Source: Raoultibacter phocaeensis (GTDB lineage: Bacteria > Actinomycetota > Coriobacteriia > Coriobacteriales > Eggerthellaceae). From it: a stretch of 64,000 nt of DNA. Shown here piece after piece: positions 34,502-42,997 of this stretch; position 1 is the first letter of the stretch, and each line of letters begins with the position of its first letter. The stretch lies in NCBI RefSeq assembly GCF_901411515.1, contig NZ_CABDUX010000001.1, positions 1,426,001 through 1,490,000 on the forward strand. Direction: 5' to 3'. Made by a program: the position numbers and the translations under genes. The notes under the pieces were generated by a model. The model had not been told where the DNA came from and ran no database searches. It saw only the letters and a program-made list of their open reading frames with translations.

Positions 34502-35743
34502 TTACGAAACCTGATGCCGTTTGAAGGTTCGGGCGGCCAAGGGAACGCAAACAAGCACGACGAGCAGGTACAGGAGAATCGTTGCAGACTGCAGATCGAG
34601 AACCGCCGGCCCGAGGGGATACGATGCGAGCTGCAAGAACAATGTGGTAAAGTCGATGCTGTTCATGGGCATAAAGTAGAGGATATGGTTCACGATTCCC
34701 GACGGTGTTCTCGGGATGAAGCTCGGTATGATGACGAGCGCTGCGATGATTGCGAAGATGGACAGCACGGATTTGAGCTTCGCCGAAAGGAGCAGTGTGA
34801 ATGCCGTGATGCCCAGCACGATGCAGTACGTTATGCCGAAGCATACGCCTACGGCCTGAGCCATCGTCACGTCGTATGGTACGGTAAGCGAGGTCAGCTG
34901 AATCGGCAGGTCCGCTCCGTCGGTGCCATAGCACAGAAGCGGTATGCCCAGTGCGATAACGGCGCTGAGCGCGAACACCCCAGTTGCGAAGGCGAATGCG
35001 GCGATAATCTTGGCACCGACGAGCTTGCTCTTGCCATAGCGTGTTGCGAGGATCACCGAATCGGTCTTATCGCGATATTCCGCTGCGAATACCGGGGTGA
35101 CTCCGATGCCGACGGCGATAATGCAGAAGAACAGAAAGCCGGTGCACGCGAGAATCTGCTCCCATCCTTTTGCGTAACCGTATTCGAGCGGTGCGGATAC
35201 GGCCGAGGCTTTTTCGATCCAATAGGCGCGCTCGGCCTCGCTATACGTCCATGTACCGTTCATTCCTTCGTCTAACACCGCACTCAGTTTGGCGGCCTTC
35301 ATCCCATACAGGTCGACGGTATCCGAAGTGTCGATGCGCGGGGCGACGGCGCTCGGTAGCTCGAACCCGACCATCCACGGCGACAGCACGAGGTACAGGC
35401 ACGGGCCATGGGTGTTTTCGTATTCGAGGTACTCGCTCATAAGCTCGTCCGACTGCTCGATCTCCTCTTTGAGCTTCCCGTTCTCAAAGAAGCTCTGGTA
35501 ACCGCGGATCATCGCTGTTGCATCTTCGTCGGTCACCGGCCCTGCGTGGAGCTGCTCGATGTCCTTCGTCTGGGCGATCGCCGCAAGCCCCGTAACGGGA
35601 TTGCCCTCGTTGTCGACAGCCGATTGCTGGATGACGTTGAGGGAGAAAATAAGAACCATGTACGCGAGCAGCACGAGCACCGATACGAGGGTGACTTTGC
35701 GTGCGAGTATCTTCTTCAGCTCGAAACCGATGAGATCACGCAT
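34502..35743 (-). CDS. ABC-2-type transporter permease
   Basis: A 413-residue protein with one N-terminal helix (about 20-40), a large extracytoplasmic loop (about 45-190) and five or six C-terminal helices, typical of ABC-2 exporters. The ATG at 35743 follows AAAGGAGGACGCG and overlaps the ATPase gene end by eight bases. It would form the membrane channel with the ATPase upstream. Substrate unknown; the link with an ECF sigma suggests peptide or antimicrobial export or envelope sensing. Confidence 0.82.
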   Translation of the reverse strand: MRDLIGFELKKILARKVTLVSVLVLLAYMVLIFSLNVIQQSAVDNEGNPVTGLAAIAQTKDIEQLHAGPVTDEDATAMIRGYQSFFENGKLKEEIEQSDELMSEYLEYENTHGPCLYLVLSPWMVGFELPSAVAPRIDTSDTVDLYGMKAAKLSAVLDEGMNGTWTYSEAERAYWIEKASAVSAPLEYGYAKGWEQILACTGFLFFCIIAVGIGVTPVFAAEYRDKTDSVILATRYGKSKLVGAKIIAAFAFATGVFALSAVIALGIPLLCYGTDGADLPIQLTSLTVPYDVTMAQAVGVCFGITYCIVLGITAFTLLLSAKLKSVLSIFAIIAALVIIPSFIPRTPSGIVNHILYFMPMNSIDFTTLFLQLASYPLGPAVLDLQSATILLYLLVVLVCVPLAARTFKRHQVS

Positions 35744-36686
35744 CGCGTCCTCCTTTCGCTTCCGGCTGAGGATCACCCTGTAGGGCGCTCTTCCGCTTTG
35801 GCAGCGGGGAACCGTAGTCTATCTGGTCGCTGAACAGGTACAAGTACAAATCTTCGAGGGTGGGCAGAAGCGGTCGGGCGTCGTTTGTCGGCGGCAGATC
35901 CGAAACGATGCGCAGCACGGCAAGGCCGTCGGAGTCGTAATGGATGTTCCCGATGGTGTACTTGGTTGCCATCGAATCCGCTCCGCGCGGATCGGTTCGA
36001 CATTCCCACACCTTGCCCTCGATTTGCCGTACGACCTCTTCGGGGGATCCGGAGTGCATGATGGCCCCGCTTTTCATGAGGAATATGTCGTCGGCTATGT
36101 ATTCGACATCCGAGACGATGTGCGTCGAGAGGATGACGATCTTGTCTTGAGAGAAGCCCGAAATGAGGTTTCGGAAGCGCACGCGTTCTTTCGGATCGAG
36201 GCCGGCGGTCGGCTCGTCGAGCACAAGAACCTCCGGCTCGTTGATGACGGCCTGCGCGATGCCGAGCCGCTGTTTCATGCCTCCCGAAAACGTTTTGATC
36301 TTTGCTTTCGCCACGGATTCCAATCCGACGAGTTCGAGCAGTTCGAGCGAGCGGCGCTTTGCGTGCGCGCGATCGAATCCTTTGAGCGCTGCGAGGTAGA
36401 GCATGAAGTCGAGAGCGGAAAAATCGGGATAATATCCGAAATCCTGCGGAAGGTAGCCGAGCTTGTTCCGATAGACTTCGCCGAGCTTCGAGATATCCTG
36501 TCCGTCGTAAAGCACTTGTCCGGATGTCGGGCTGAGCACATCGCAGATCATGCGCATGAGCGTGGTTTTCCCGGCTCCGTTGGCTCCGAGCAGGCCGTAC
36601 ACGCCCGGTGAGAAGGTCACGCTTACGCGATCGACCGCGATGGCGCTGCCGAACTGCTTGGTAAGCCGGTCGAGTTTGAGTTCCAT
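35736..36686 (-). CDS. ABC transporter ATP-binding protein
   Basis: A 316-residue ATPase with Walker A GANGAGKTT (about 34-42), Q-loop YLPQDFGYYPDF, signature FSGGMKQRLG, Walker B VLVLDEPTAGLDP and switch histidine ILSTHIVSD. The C-terminal 100 residues are a variable extension as in CcmA/bacitracin-type exporters. It overlaps the permease gene and follows the six-helix membrane protein by ten bases. Powers export by the ABC-2 permease. Confidence 0.93.
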   Translation of the reverse strand: MELKLDRLTKQFGSAIAVDRVSVTFSPGVYGLLGANGAGKTTLMRMICDVLSPTSGQVLYDGQDISKLGEVYRNKLGYLPQDFGYYPDFSALDFMLYLAALKGFDRAHAKRRSLELLELVGLESVAKAKIKTFSGGMKQRLGIAQAVINEPEVLVLDEPTAGLDPKERVRFRNLISGFSQDKIVILSTHIVSDVEYIADDIFLMKSGAIMHSGSPEEVVRQIEGKVWECRTDPRGADSMATKYTIGNIHYDSDGLAVLRIVSDLPPTNDARPLLPTLEDLYLYLFSDQIDYGSPLPKRKSALQGDPQPEAKGGRDA

Positions 36687-36695
36687 GAGGGTCTC

Positions 36696-37508
36696 CTATG
36701 AAGAACGAACGGATAGTGGCTTGAGGTGATCGAGTCCTGCCCCGACGCGCGTGAGGTACTCTTTCGCTTGCAGAAATGCTACTACGGCGACAATGCCGAA
36801 CAGCGCCGCCCAGACTCCCGTCGACGCCATGAGATAGACTTTCGGCAGCGATTGCCATGCGGCAGATGCGGAAAGCGCGATAGCTAAGCCCAGCACGAGG
36901 GAAAGCTGCGTGCTCGTGCCGCGCTTGACGTGGTTCGCTATCCAAAAGCCGAGCGCGCAGGTGCCGAAATACGGTATGCAGGCGAACAGGAGTACCTCGA
37001 CGGGCTGCATTCCCGACAAAGCGGGGACGGCGATCATCGCGCAGGTAAGCATGACGATGTCCGAAAGTCCGAGGATGATAAGGCGCGATAACGTGACGTG
37101 CCGACAATCGAACCGACAGGCGTACTCCAGTTCGGCAACGTTCTCATCGCTGCTCTTGAATAGTTCGGGTAATCCGACGACCACCGTCAAAGCACCGAAG
37201 GCGGCGACGATCGGCGAGCTCTCGAGTCCGCCGTTGGTCCAGGTGCAAGCGAGAAACATGAAAGCCAACAGTGCCGCTTGGGCGATCCATGTGCGCGCAC
37301 CGATGAAGCGCACTTGTCCTTGGACGAAACGCGCAAAGGTCACGCCGTCGGCATGCGCATTTCGCGTGCGTGCGGTGCTCTCTGGTGTCGCCGCACGGCG
37401 AATTGCAGCCACCGTTGCGGCTTTCTTGTGGGGGTCGGGCTCGATGCGCGTCGCTTCGAAATGCGATTCGAGCTTTCGTTCAAGCTTACGGGTATCCATT
37501 TGCATCAT
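36696..37508 (-). CDS. Six-helix membrane protein coupled to the ECF sigma factor
   Basis: A 270-residue protein. Residues 1-75 are hydrophilic and would lie in the cytoplasm (RKLERKLESHFEATRIEPDP), followed by about six membrane helices. The ATG at 37508 overlaps the sigma stop as ATGA. Position and layout suggest either an anti-sigma factor or a third transporter subunit; no zinc-binding anti-sigma motif (HxxxCxxC) is present, so the anti-sigma role is a guess. Family not recognised. Confidence 0.75.
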   Translation of the reverse strand: MMQMDTRKLERKLESHFEATRIEPDPHKKAATVAAIRRAATPESTARTRNAHADGVTFARFVQGQVRFIGARTWIAQAALLAFMFLACTWTNGGLESSPIVAAFGALTVVVGLPELFKSSDENVAELEYACRFDCRHVTLSRLIILGLSDIVMLTCAMIAVPALSGMQPVEVLLFACIPYFGTCALGFWIANHVKRGTSTQLSLVLGLAIALSASAAWQSLPKVYLMASTGVWAALFGIVAVVAFLQAKEYLTRVGAGLDHLKPLSVRSS

Positions 37509-38008
37509 TCTCGATTCTGTTCGGCATCTTCGATCCAGCGTTTAAGTGCTGCAAGCGCCTTTGCGAGTTTTCGAGATACGGCGAAGCGGGAAAGCCCGAG
37601 AAGGGCGGCTATCTCGATGATCGAAAGGCCTTGGTCGTACTTCAGGGCGATGATCTCCTTATCGGTTTCCGGAAGCCGTGAGATCATCTCGGCAAGCTCG
37701 AAGCCCTCGGATTCGACGTGCGGATCGGCGATGCGTTCGTCGAGTTCGACCGTGCCCGGCTTTTGCATGCGGTGGCGATCCGCACACAGGTTGCGGGCGA
37801 TCGTGTACAGATACGCGAGGGGCTTGCCGCGTTCGGTATAACGCGATCCGCTGCGGACGAAACGCAGGAACGTTTCCTGAGTCAAGTCCTGTGCATCTTC
37901 CCGCGAGCCGATGTGTCGATAGCAGTAGCGAAACACGTCGTCGTAATGCAGCTCAGCGAAGCGCGCTGCTTCTGCACTCCCTGTGTTTCCGCAATCCGAT
38001 TGATCCAA
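37505..38008 (-). CDS. ECF-subfamily RNA polymerase sigma factor
   Basis: A 167-residue protein with region 2 (ELHYDDVFRYCYRHIGSREDAQDLTQETFLRF) and region 4 (LPETDKEIIALKYDQGLSIIEIAALLGLSRFAVSRKLAKAL, cited here as LSIIEIAALLGLS). TTG start at 38008 preceded by AGGAGGTG. It is first in a four-gene operon with a membrane protein and an ABC exporter, so it probably responds to an envelope signal and drives its own operon. A GC-rich palindrome lies 38 bases upstream. Confidence 0.9.
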   Translation of the reverse strand: MDQSDCGNTGSAEAARFAELHYDDVFRYCYRHIGSREDAQDLTQETFLRFVRSGSRYTERGKPLAYLYTIARNLCADRHRMQKPGTVELDERIADPHVESEGFELAEMISRLPETDKEIIALKYDQGLSIIEIAALLGLSRFAVSRKLAKALAALKRWIEDAEQNRE

Positions 38009-38532
38009 GCTTTTTCACCTCCTGATATCTCTAACGAAGCAAGGGGGGCGCATGTGCGCCCGATTCTCGATTTTTTTGAAACCGCATCACAAGTCGGTTG
38101 CATTTGGCGAAACCGTTACGGTAGCACGGGCATGCGCAGCCGAATGACGGCACGGGGGTACGTATCCGTTGCGGCGAAGGCCGATCGCGGTTTCGCGCAC
38201 ACGTTCGCTCAAGACGGCGTGGTTGGTGCAACCATACTAAAGCATTGCGGTACGACGTGCTGCGACAGAGCTCCCGAGACTTCATGACCGTATTCGAGCC
38301 CCGTTTGGTTAATCGCTTAAAAGCGCTTGTTGCACCTATGCAAACAAATGATATTTACCTACACTCATAAAAGCGGTTGCGCTCGTATGGGGCTGCGGTA
38401 TCGGTTGCCGCCATCCCTCAGTTCGTCTGTCCGAATGCCCAACCGTGCTGAAAGGAAGATTGTGACCGAGGCAAACGAAAACGGCATCGAAATGAACGGA
38501 TCGCAAACAGACTCGGTTCGGAGGTGTTTCCT
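38009..38532. other. Gene-free stretch between the divergent ECF operon and yaaA
   Basis: No frame here has a credible start and protein. It holds the palindrome GGGCGCA-TG-TGCGCCC (38046-38061), a following T7 run near 38071, and a small dyad CGCTT-AA-AAGCG near 38313. It probably contains the promoters of both flanking units. Confidence 0.5.
38046..38061. promoter_or_regulatory. GC palindrome upstream of the ECF sigma gene
   Basis: GGGCGCA and TGCGCCC flank two bases. It lies 38 bases before the sigma start, in its leader or promoter, and could be an operator. Confidence 0.45.
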
Positions 38533-39348
38533 GTGAAGATACTCGTATCGCCGGCGAAAAAGATGAACAACGCCGATGACGTGTTCGCATGGCGCGACCT
38601 TCCGCGTTTCGTCGATCGGGCCGAAGAGCTCATGCGGGCGGTCAAAACGCTTACCTACGACGAGGCGAAGGAGCTGTGGCGCACGAGCGATGCGCTCACC
38701 GAGCTCAACTTCGAGCGCTTTCGTACTATGGATGTGCGGGGGCTCGAGGGTGGCCTGAGTCCTGCGGTGTTCTCGTATGAAGGCATCCAGTACCAGCATA
38801 TGGCGCCCGCGGTTATGGAGCAGAGCCAGCTCGAATACCTGCAAGAGCACCTGCGCATCCTTTCTGGGTTTTACGGCATGCTGCGCCCGTTCGACGGCGT
38901 GGTGCCGTACCGCCTTGAAATGCAGGCGAACCTTTCAGTCGGCGGTGCACGCGATCTGTACGCATACTGGGGTGATGATCTGGCGAATGCGGTGGCGGAA
39001 GATGAAGGCGAAATCCTCAACCTCGCATCAGTCGAGTACGCCAAAGCAGTGCTTCCGCACCTGAATGCTCGGGAAAGAGGACAGGGGAAAACGCAGGCGC
39101 GTCAACCGTCCTGTGGGCTCGGAGGTGGGTTGCACGTTGTAACGTGCCTATTCGGTCGCATCGAACAGGGAAGGCTCAAGCAGCGGGCGACTGCGGCCAA
39201 GGCGGCGCGGGGCTCGATGGTGCGATGGTGTGCCGAGCGGCGTATCGAGCGCGCAGGCGATGTGCGGGCGTTCGATGTGGCGAATTATCGCTATCGGGAA
39301 GATCTGTCCGAAGAGCACACCTACGTGTTCGAGGAGCCGCGCGTTTGA
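38533..39348 (+). CDS. yaaA: YaaA-family peroxide-stress protein
   Basis: A 271-residue protein. GTG at 38533 with GGAGG eight bases upstream gives VKILVSPAKKM, the canonical YaaA N-terminus (MLIlLSPAK). Later motifs: FSYEGIQYQHM, LSGFYGMLRPFDGVVPYRLEM, and AKAARGSMVRW near the C-terminus. YaaA limits free iron and DNA damage under peroxide stress. A 20-30 residue Gly/Gln-rich stretch (about 185-210) is longer than usual. Confidence 0.9.
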   Translation: MKILVSPAKKMNNADDVFAWRDLPRFVDRAEELMRAVKTLTYDEAKELWRTSDALTELNFERFRTMDVRGLEGGLSPAVFSYEGIQYQHMAPAVMEQSQLEYLQEHLRILSGFYGMLRPFDGVVPYRLEMQANLSVGGARDLYAYWGDDLANAVAEDEGEILNLASVEYAKAVLPHLNARERGQGKTQARQPSCGLGGGLHVVTCLFGRIEQGRLKQRATAAKAARGSMVRWCAERRIERAGDVRAFDVANYRYREDLSEEHTYVFEEPRV

Positions 39349-39632
39349 ACCGGTAGGAGCTACAGCGAGGGTCCCTGGTTCTTTTCGGCGGCATTTCGAC
39401 GATTTGTCCTGAAAGATGCAGGCGCAAGAGGCGCATGGGGCTGCGCCCGTGGCGACGCATCTGGCGGACCTGCGCACGCGCCTCGCATCCCCGAAGCGTC
39501 GGTGCGTCCCTTGCGCTCGCATCGTTGTGCGCACGAAGTGTTAGCACCCTGACCGCCAAATTCGGTTCCGACAATATGCGGTGGCGGGTCGTATCTGTGG
39601 TAGGGTGTTTTTTGTCAGAAGGGAGACAACCT

Positions 39633-40949
39633 ATGAAACGACGCCTAATCGCGCTCGGCGCGATTGCATGCGTGGCGAGCGCCGTGCTGCTCGCCGCGTG
39701 CTCGAATGCGGAAGCACCGTCTCAAGGAGGCGCGCAACCCGCCGGCTCGGCTGATGCGTACGCGGTGGCGCTGCCTGCTTTTCCCGCAGAATCCTCAGAA
39801 GACGATCCCGACGCCTGGATGAAAACGCTCGACGAGAACCCGCTCGATCCCGCCTTCATCGAATCGCTTTCCGGGTTCTCGTACAAAACCGCTGCGGCGG
39901 TACTCGCCGATGCGGATGAGAATAGCACGTATTCGCCCATCAGCCTCTACTATGCTCTCGCGCTTGCCACGCAGGGCGCAGCCGGACAAACGGCCGACGA
40001 GATGAACGCCGTGCTCGGAGCGCCCGATCCTGCAGCGGTACCACGCGAGGCGGGCAATCTCTATCGCGTCCTGTACGGCGATCCGTTCTCGAAGATCGAT
40101 TTGGCGAACTCCATCTGGATGCGCGAGGGCGATGAATTCAAGCAGGACTTCATTGATACGGCCACGCAGCAATTCTATGCAACGCCGTTTTCGGTGCAGT
40201 TCGGCACCCCCGAAGCCGATCAGGCTATTGCCGATTGGATTGCGGCCAACACCAACGATACGATCGAGCCTCAGGTTCAAACGCGCGAAGACCAGCTCAT
40301 GTCGATCATCAACACGGTGTATTTCAAGGGTTCGTGGTCCGACCAGTTCGATGCTTCATCGACTAAGGAAGACGTTTTCCATGCAGCTGGGGGTGACACG
40401 GGGGCCGAGTTCATGACGCAACGGCTCGACAAGCCGCGCGAGTACGTGCAAACCGATCGCTACACGCGTGCGAGCCTTGATTTCGTCGGCGGAGCGCGCA
40501 TGACGTTCGTGCTTCCTGCCGAGGAAACGGATCCGGCCGACATCCTTTCCAACGAAGCGCTTCTCGAAGAGGCGTTCACGAAGGATGCCGAGGATATCGG
40601 CTACATCACCTACACCGTTCCCAAGGCAACGTTCGATACCTCGTTCGACCTGATTCCGCCCCTCGAGTCGCTCGGCATGAAAACCCCGTTCTCAGACACG
40701 GCTGACTTCTCGAACCTGACCGAGGTGCCGGCTTTCATTTCCTACATCAAGCAGGAGAGCTACATCATGTGGGATGAAAACGGGGCAGAGGCGAGCGCGT
40801 ATACCGACATAGGTATATCCGAGATGTCGGCGGCACCCGACAGCTTGAAGGAAATCGAGTTCACACTCGACCGACCGTTCCTGTTCGAGATCACCTCATC
40901 GCAGGGTGTACCGCTCTTCATCGGCGTGTGCGAGAATCCCGCGGTGTAA
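39633..40949 (+). CDS. Lipoprotein serpin (serine protease inhibitor)
   Basis: A 438-residue protein. The ATG at 39633 follows GGGAGAC; signal LIALGAIACVASAVLLAAC ends in a lipobox, so it is anchored outside the cell. The serpin fold shows SPISLYYALALATQGA, NTVYFKGSW, and the C-terminal DRPFLFEI. The reactive-centre loop has the inhibitory hinge ENGAEASAYT (382-391). Counting from Glu382 as P17 puts Met398 at P1 and Ser399 at P1', the same bond as human alpha-1-antitrypsin. It likely traps elastase-like proteases at the cell surface. Tyr at P9 is unusual. Confidence 0.9.
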   Translation: MKRRLIALGAIACVASAVLLAACSNAEAPSQGGAQPAGSADAYAVALPAFPAESSEDDPDAWMKTLDENPLDPAFIESLSGFSYKTAAAVLADADENSTYSPISLYYALALATQGAAGQTADEMNAVLGAPDPAAVPREAGNLYRVLYGDPFSKIDLANSIWMREGDEFKQDFIDTATQQFYATPFSVQFGTPEADQAIADWIAANTNDTIEPQVQTREDQLMSIINTVYFKGSWSDQFDASSTKEDVFHAAGGDTGAEFMTQRLDKPREYVQTDRYTRASLDFVGGARMTFVLPAEETDPADILSNEALLEEAFTKDAEDIGYITYTVPKATFDTSFDLIPPLESLGMKTPFSDTADFSNLTEVPAFISYIKQESYIMWDENGAEASAYTDIGISEMSAAPDSLKEIEFTLDRPFLFEITSSQGVPLFIGVCENPAV

Positions 40950-41037
40950 ACGGGCGCGTGCGGCAGAAGGTGTCGTGCTGCTGGTGAGAATCCTGCGGTG
41001 AGAGGGCGCGTACGGCACAAGCATCGTATTGTCGCAG
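40932..41037 (+). repeat. Diverged tandem duplication over the serpin stop codon
   Basis: Bases 40932-40985 (from GAGAATCCCGCGGTG through GGGCGCGTGCGGCA) recur at 40986-41037 as GAGAATCCTGCGGTG through GGGCGCGTACGGCA, with scattered changes. The first unit covers the last five serpin codons and stop. Confidence 0.7.
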
Positions 41038-41168
41038 GAAACCCGATGGCGAGCGATTCGTAACGTCGGTTCCCGTATCGGTTTTCTGCGGGTAGGTGGG
41101 GCATCCGTAACCGCTCGTTGCATCTCGGCAACAAATGGGTCGGGCGCACACGCTGCGTCGCATAATGA

Positions 41169-41193
41169 AAGCAGCCCCAAAGCGGGGCTGCTT
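41169..41193 (-). terminator. Hairpin ending the tRNA-Leu transcript
   Basis: AAGCAGCCCC and GGGGCTGCTT pair around five bases. On the minus strand the stem is followed by TTTCATT. It may also work on the plus strand (GCGTTTT). Confidence 0.65.
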
Positions 41194-41260
41194 GCGTTTT
41201 GATGGCCGTAATGAAAAACGAACCCGCAAGCGTGTGCTGCAGGTTCGATCGGATGCGGTA

Positions 41261-41344
41261 TGGTGCCCGAGGCGAGAGTCGAACTCGCACGTCTTTCGAC
41301 AACGGTTTTTGAGACCGCCGCGTCTGCCATTCCGCCACTCGGGC
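41261..41344 (-). tRNA. tRNA-Leu (anticodon CAA)
   Basis: On the minus strand the acceptor stem GCCCGAG pairs with CTCGGGC, and ACCA is encoded. The anticodon loop CTCAAAA gives CAA. A long variable arm (GTCGAAAGAC) and the T-arm GCGAG-TTCGACT-CTCGC complete a class II leucine tRNA of 84 nt. Confidence 0.95.
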
Positions 41345-41447
41345 GCAAGCAAGTAGTATAGCGGAAGCGCGAGCTACCGCCAAGAAGAAACGAGACCTGC
41401 ACGGGTAATTCCCAAACCTTTGCAGGCATACGCGACAGGAGGACGGC

Positions 41448-42851
41448 ATGGAGCATGAAGAGCTGAACGCGAAGATCGATGCGTACATCGACGAGGTGTG
41501 GGAGCAGGTCGTCGAAGATATTGACACGCTTGTGCGCATACCGAGCACCGAAGACCTCGACCATGCCGCCCCGGGAGCCCCGTATGGCGAAGGCCCCGCC
41601 GAGGCGCTCAAAGCCGGAGTGGCTCTTGCCGAGAAGCTCGGATACGATGCAACCAACATGGACGGCCATATTGCGTTCGCCGATCTTCCCGGGAAAAGCG
41701 ACACGCAGATCGGCATCATCGGCCATCTCGACGTGGTGCCTGCCGGGTCCGGTTGGAACTTCGAGCCGTTCCAGGTCACGCGTAAAGACGGCTACCTCAT
41801 CGGCCGCGGCGTGCTCGACGATAAAGGTCCGAGCGTCGTGGCGATGTACGCCATGCATTTCTTCCCGCAGCACAACATCGAGCTTCCCTACACGATCCGC
41901 ATGATCATGGGCGCGAATGAGGAGAGCGGCATGCGCGACGTGGCGTACTACCGCGAGCATGTTGCCGACCCCGCGTTCATCTTCACGCCCGATGCCGATT
42001 TCCCCGTCTGCTACGGCGAAAAGGGCGGATTCGATGGCCGCTTCGAAAGCGTGCCGATGGGTGGAGACGCCATGATCGTGGATTTCGGCGGCGGCAATGC
42101 AACGAACGCGGTGCCTGCGGAAGCCTACGCCATCGTGAAGGCGGATCCCTCGACGCTCGCCGACACCGACCGCATTACCGTGTCGGATGTGAACGGAAAC
42201 GCGCGCCTCGACGCGAAAGGTATCGGCGGCCATGCTTCTAAGCCCGAAGGAACGATCAATGCGATCGGGCTCATCGTTGACTACCTGCTCGAAAACAACC
42301 TGTGCTCGGATGAGGAACGGGCGTTTCTCACGCTGCAACACGATCTGCTTTCCGCAAGCGATGGCAGCGGCGTGGGAGTGAAAACCTCCGACGAACACTT
42401 CGGGCCTTTGACCCTCATCGGCGGCACGGTGGAAAAAGACGGCGATCGGATCGTTCAGACGATCGACATCCGCTATCCCACGTCGATTACTGCTGACGAG
42501 CTCATTGAAAAGCTCGGCGCGCGTGCGAAGAAAATCGGTGCAGAGTTCGACAACACGCTTTTGATGGTGCCGTTTCTGGTTGAACCCGATTCGCCGATGA
42601 TCCAGGCGCTGCTCGATTCGTTCAACGATGCAACGGGCATGCACGAAAAGCCCTTCACGATCGGCGGCGGCACGTATGCACGCGAGTTTACCTCGGGAGC
42701 GAGCTTCGGCCCGAACATGCCATGGCTCGAGCATCCCGATTGGATTGCGGGCGAGCACAGCGCGAACGAGGGCGTGAGCGAGGACATGCTCAAATCGGCG
42801 CTCAAAATATACATTCTCACGATCGATCGGCTCATGAAGATCGATTTCTAG
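41448..42851 (+). CDS. pepV: M20-family dipeptidase, PepV type
   Basis: A 467-residue cytoplasmic zinc peptidase. GIIGHLDVVPAG carries His93 and Asp95, GRGVLDDKGP the bridging Asp, and MGANEESGM the catalytic and ligand Glu pair; the last ligand His is in GEHSANEGVS. The order and the 460-470 length match PepV/Sapep dipeptidases, which cleave dipeptides from imported peptides. ACAGGAGGACGGC precedes the ATG. Confidence 0.93.
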   Translation: MEHEELNAKIDAYIDEVWEQVVEDIDTLVRIPSTEDLDHAAPGAPYGEGPAEALKAGVALAEKLGYDATNMDGHIAFADLPGKSDTQIGIIGHLDVVPAGSGWNFEPFQVTRKDGYLIGRGVLDDKGPSVVAMYAMHFFPQHNIELPYTIRMIMGANEESGMRDVAYYREHVADPAFIFTPDADFPVCYGEKGGFDGRFESVPMGGDAMIVDFGGGNATNAVPAEAYAIVKADPSTLADTDRITVSDVNGNARLDAKGIGGHASKPEGTINAIGLIVDYLLENNLCSDEERAFLTLQHDLLSASDGSGVGVKTSDEHFGPLTLIGGTVEKDGDRIVQTIDIRYPTSITADELIEKLGARAKKIGAEFDNTLLMVPFLVEPDSPMIQALLDSFNDATGMHEKPFTIGGGTYAREFTSGASFGPNMPWLEHPDWIAGEHSANEGVSEDMLKSALKIYILTIDRLMKIDF

Positions 42852-42943
42852 GCGGATATGCGAAGTGCTAAGCCTAAGGGCTTGCACAGCATCGCGCATC
42901 CGTACACGTGTGGACTGTGCAGGCAGTCATGGCGAAGATGGTT

Positions 42944-42979
42944 GCGCGCCGACCGTGCCTTTTTGGCTGGTCGGCGCGC
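42944..42979 (+). promoter_or_regulatory. Leader hairpin before the tyrosine phosphatase gene
   Basis: GCGCGCCGACC and GGTCGGCGCGC form a perfect 11-base stem with a 14-base loop containing TTTTT. The stem ends a few bases before the GAGAAAGG ribosome binding site. Confidence 0.55.
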
Positions 42980-42997
42980 TATGAGAAAGGGATTACC

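Noticed and set aside
40896-42899. 667-codon minus-strand frame through tRNA-Leu and antisense to pepV
   Set aside because: It crosses a tRNA gene and runs opposite a complete M20 peptidase.
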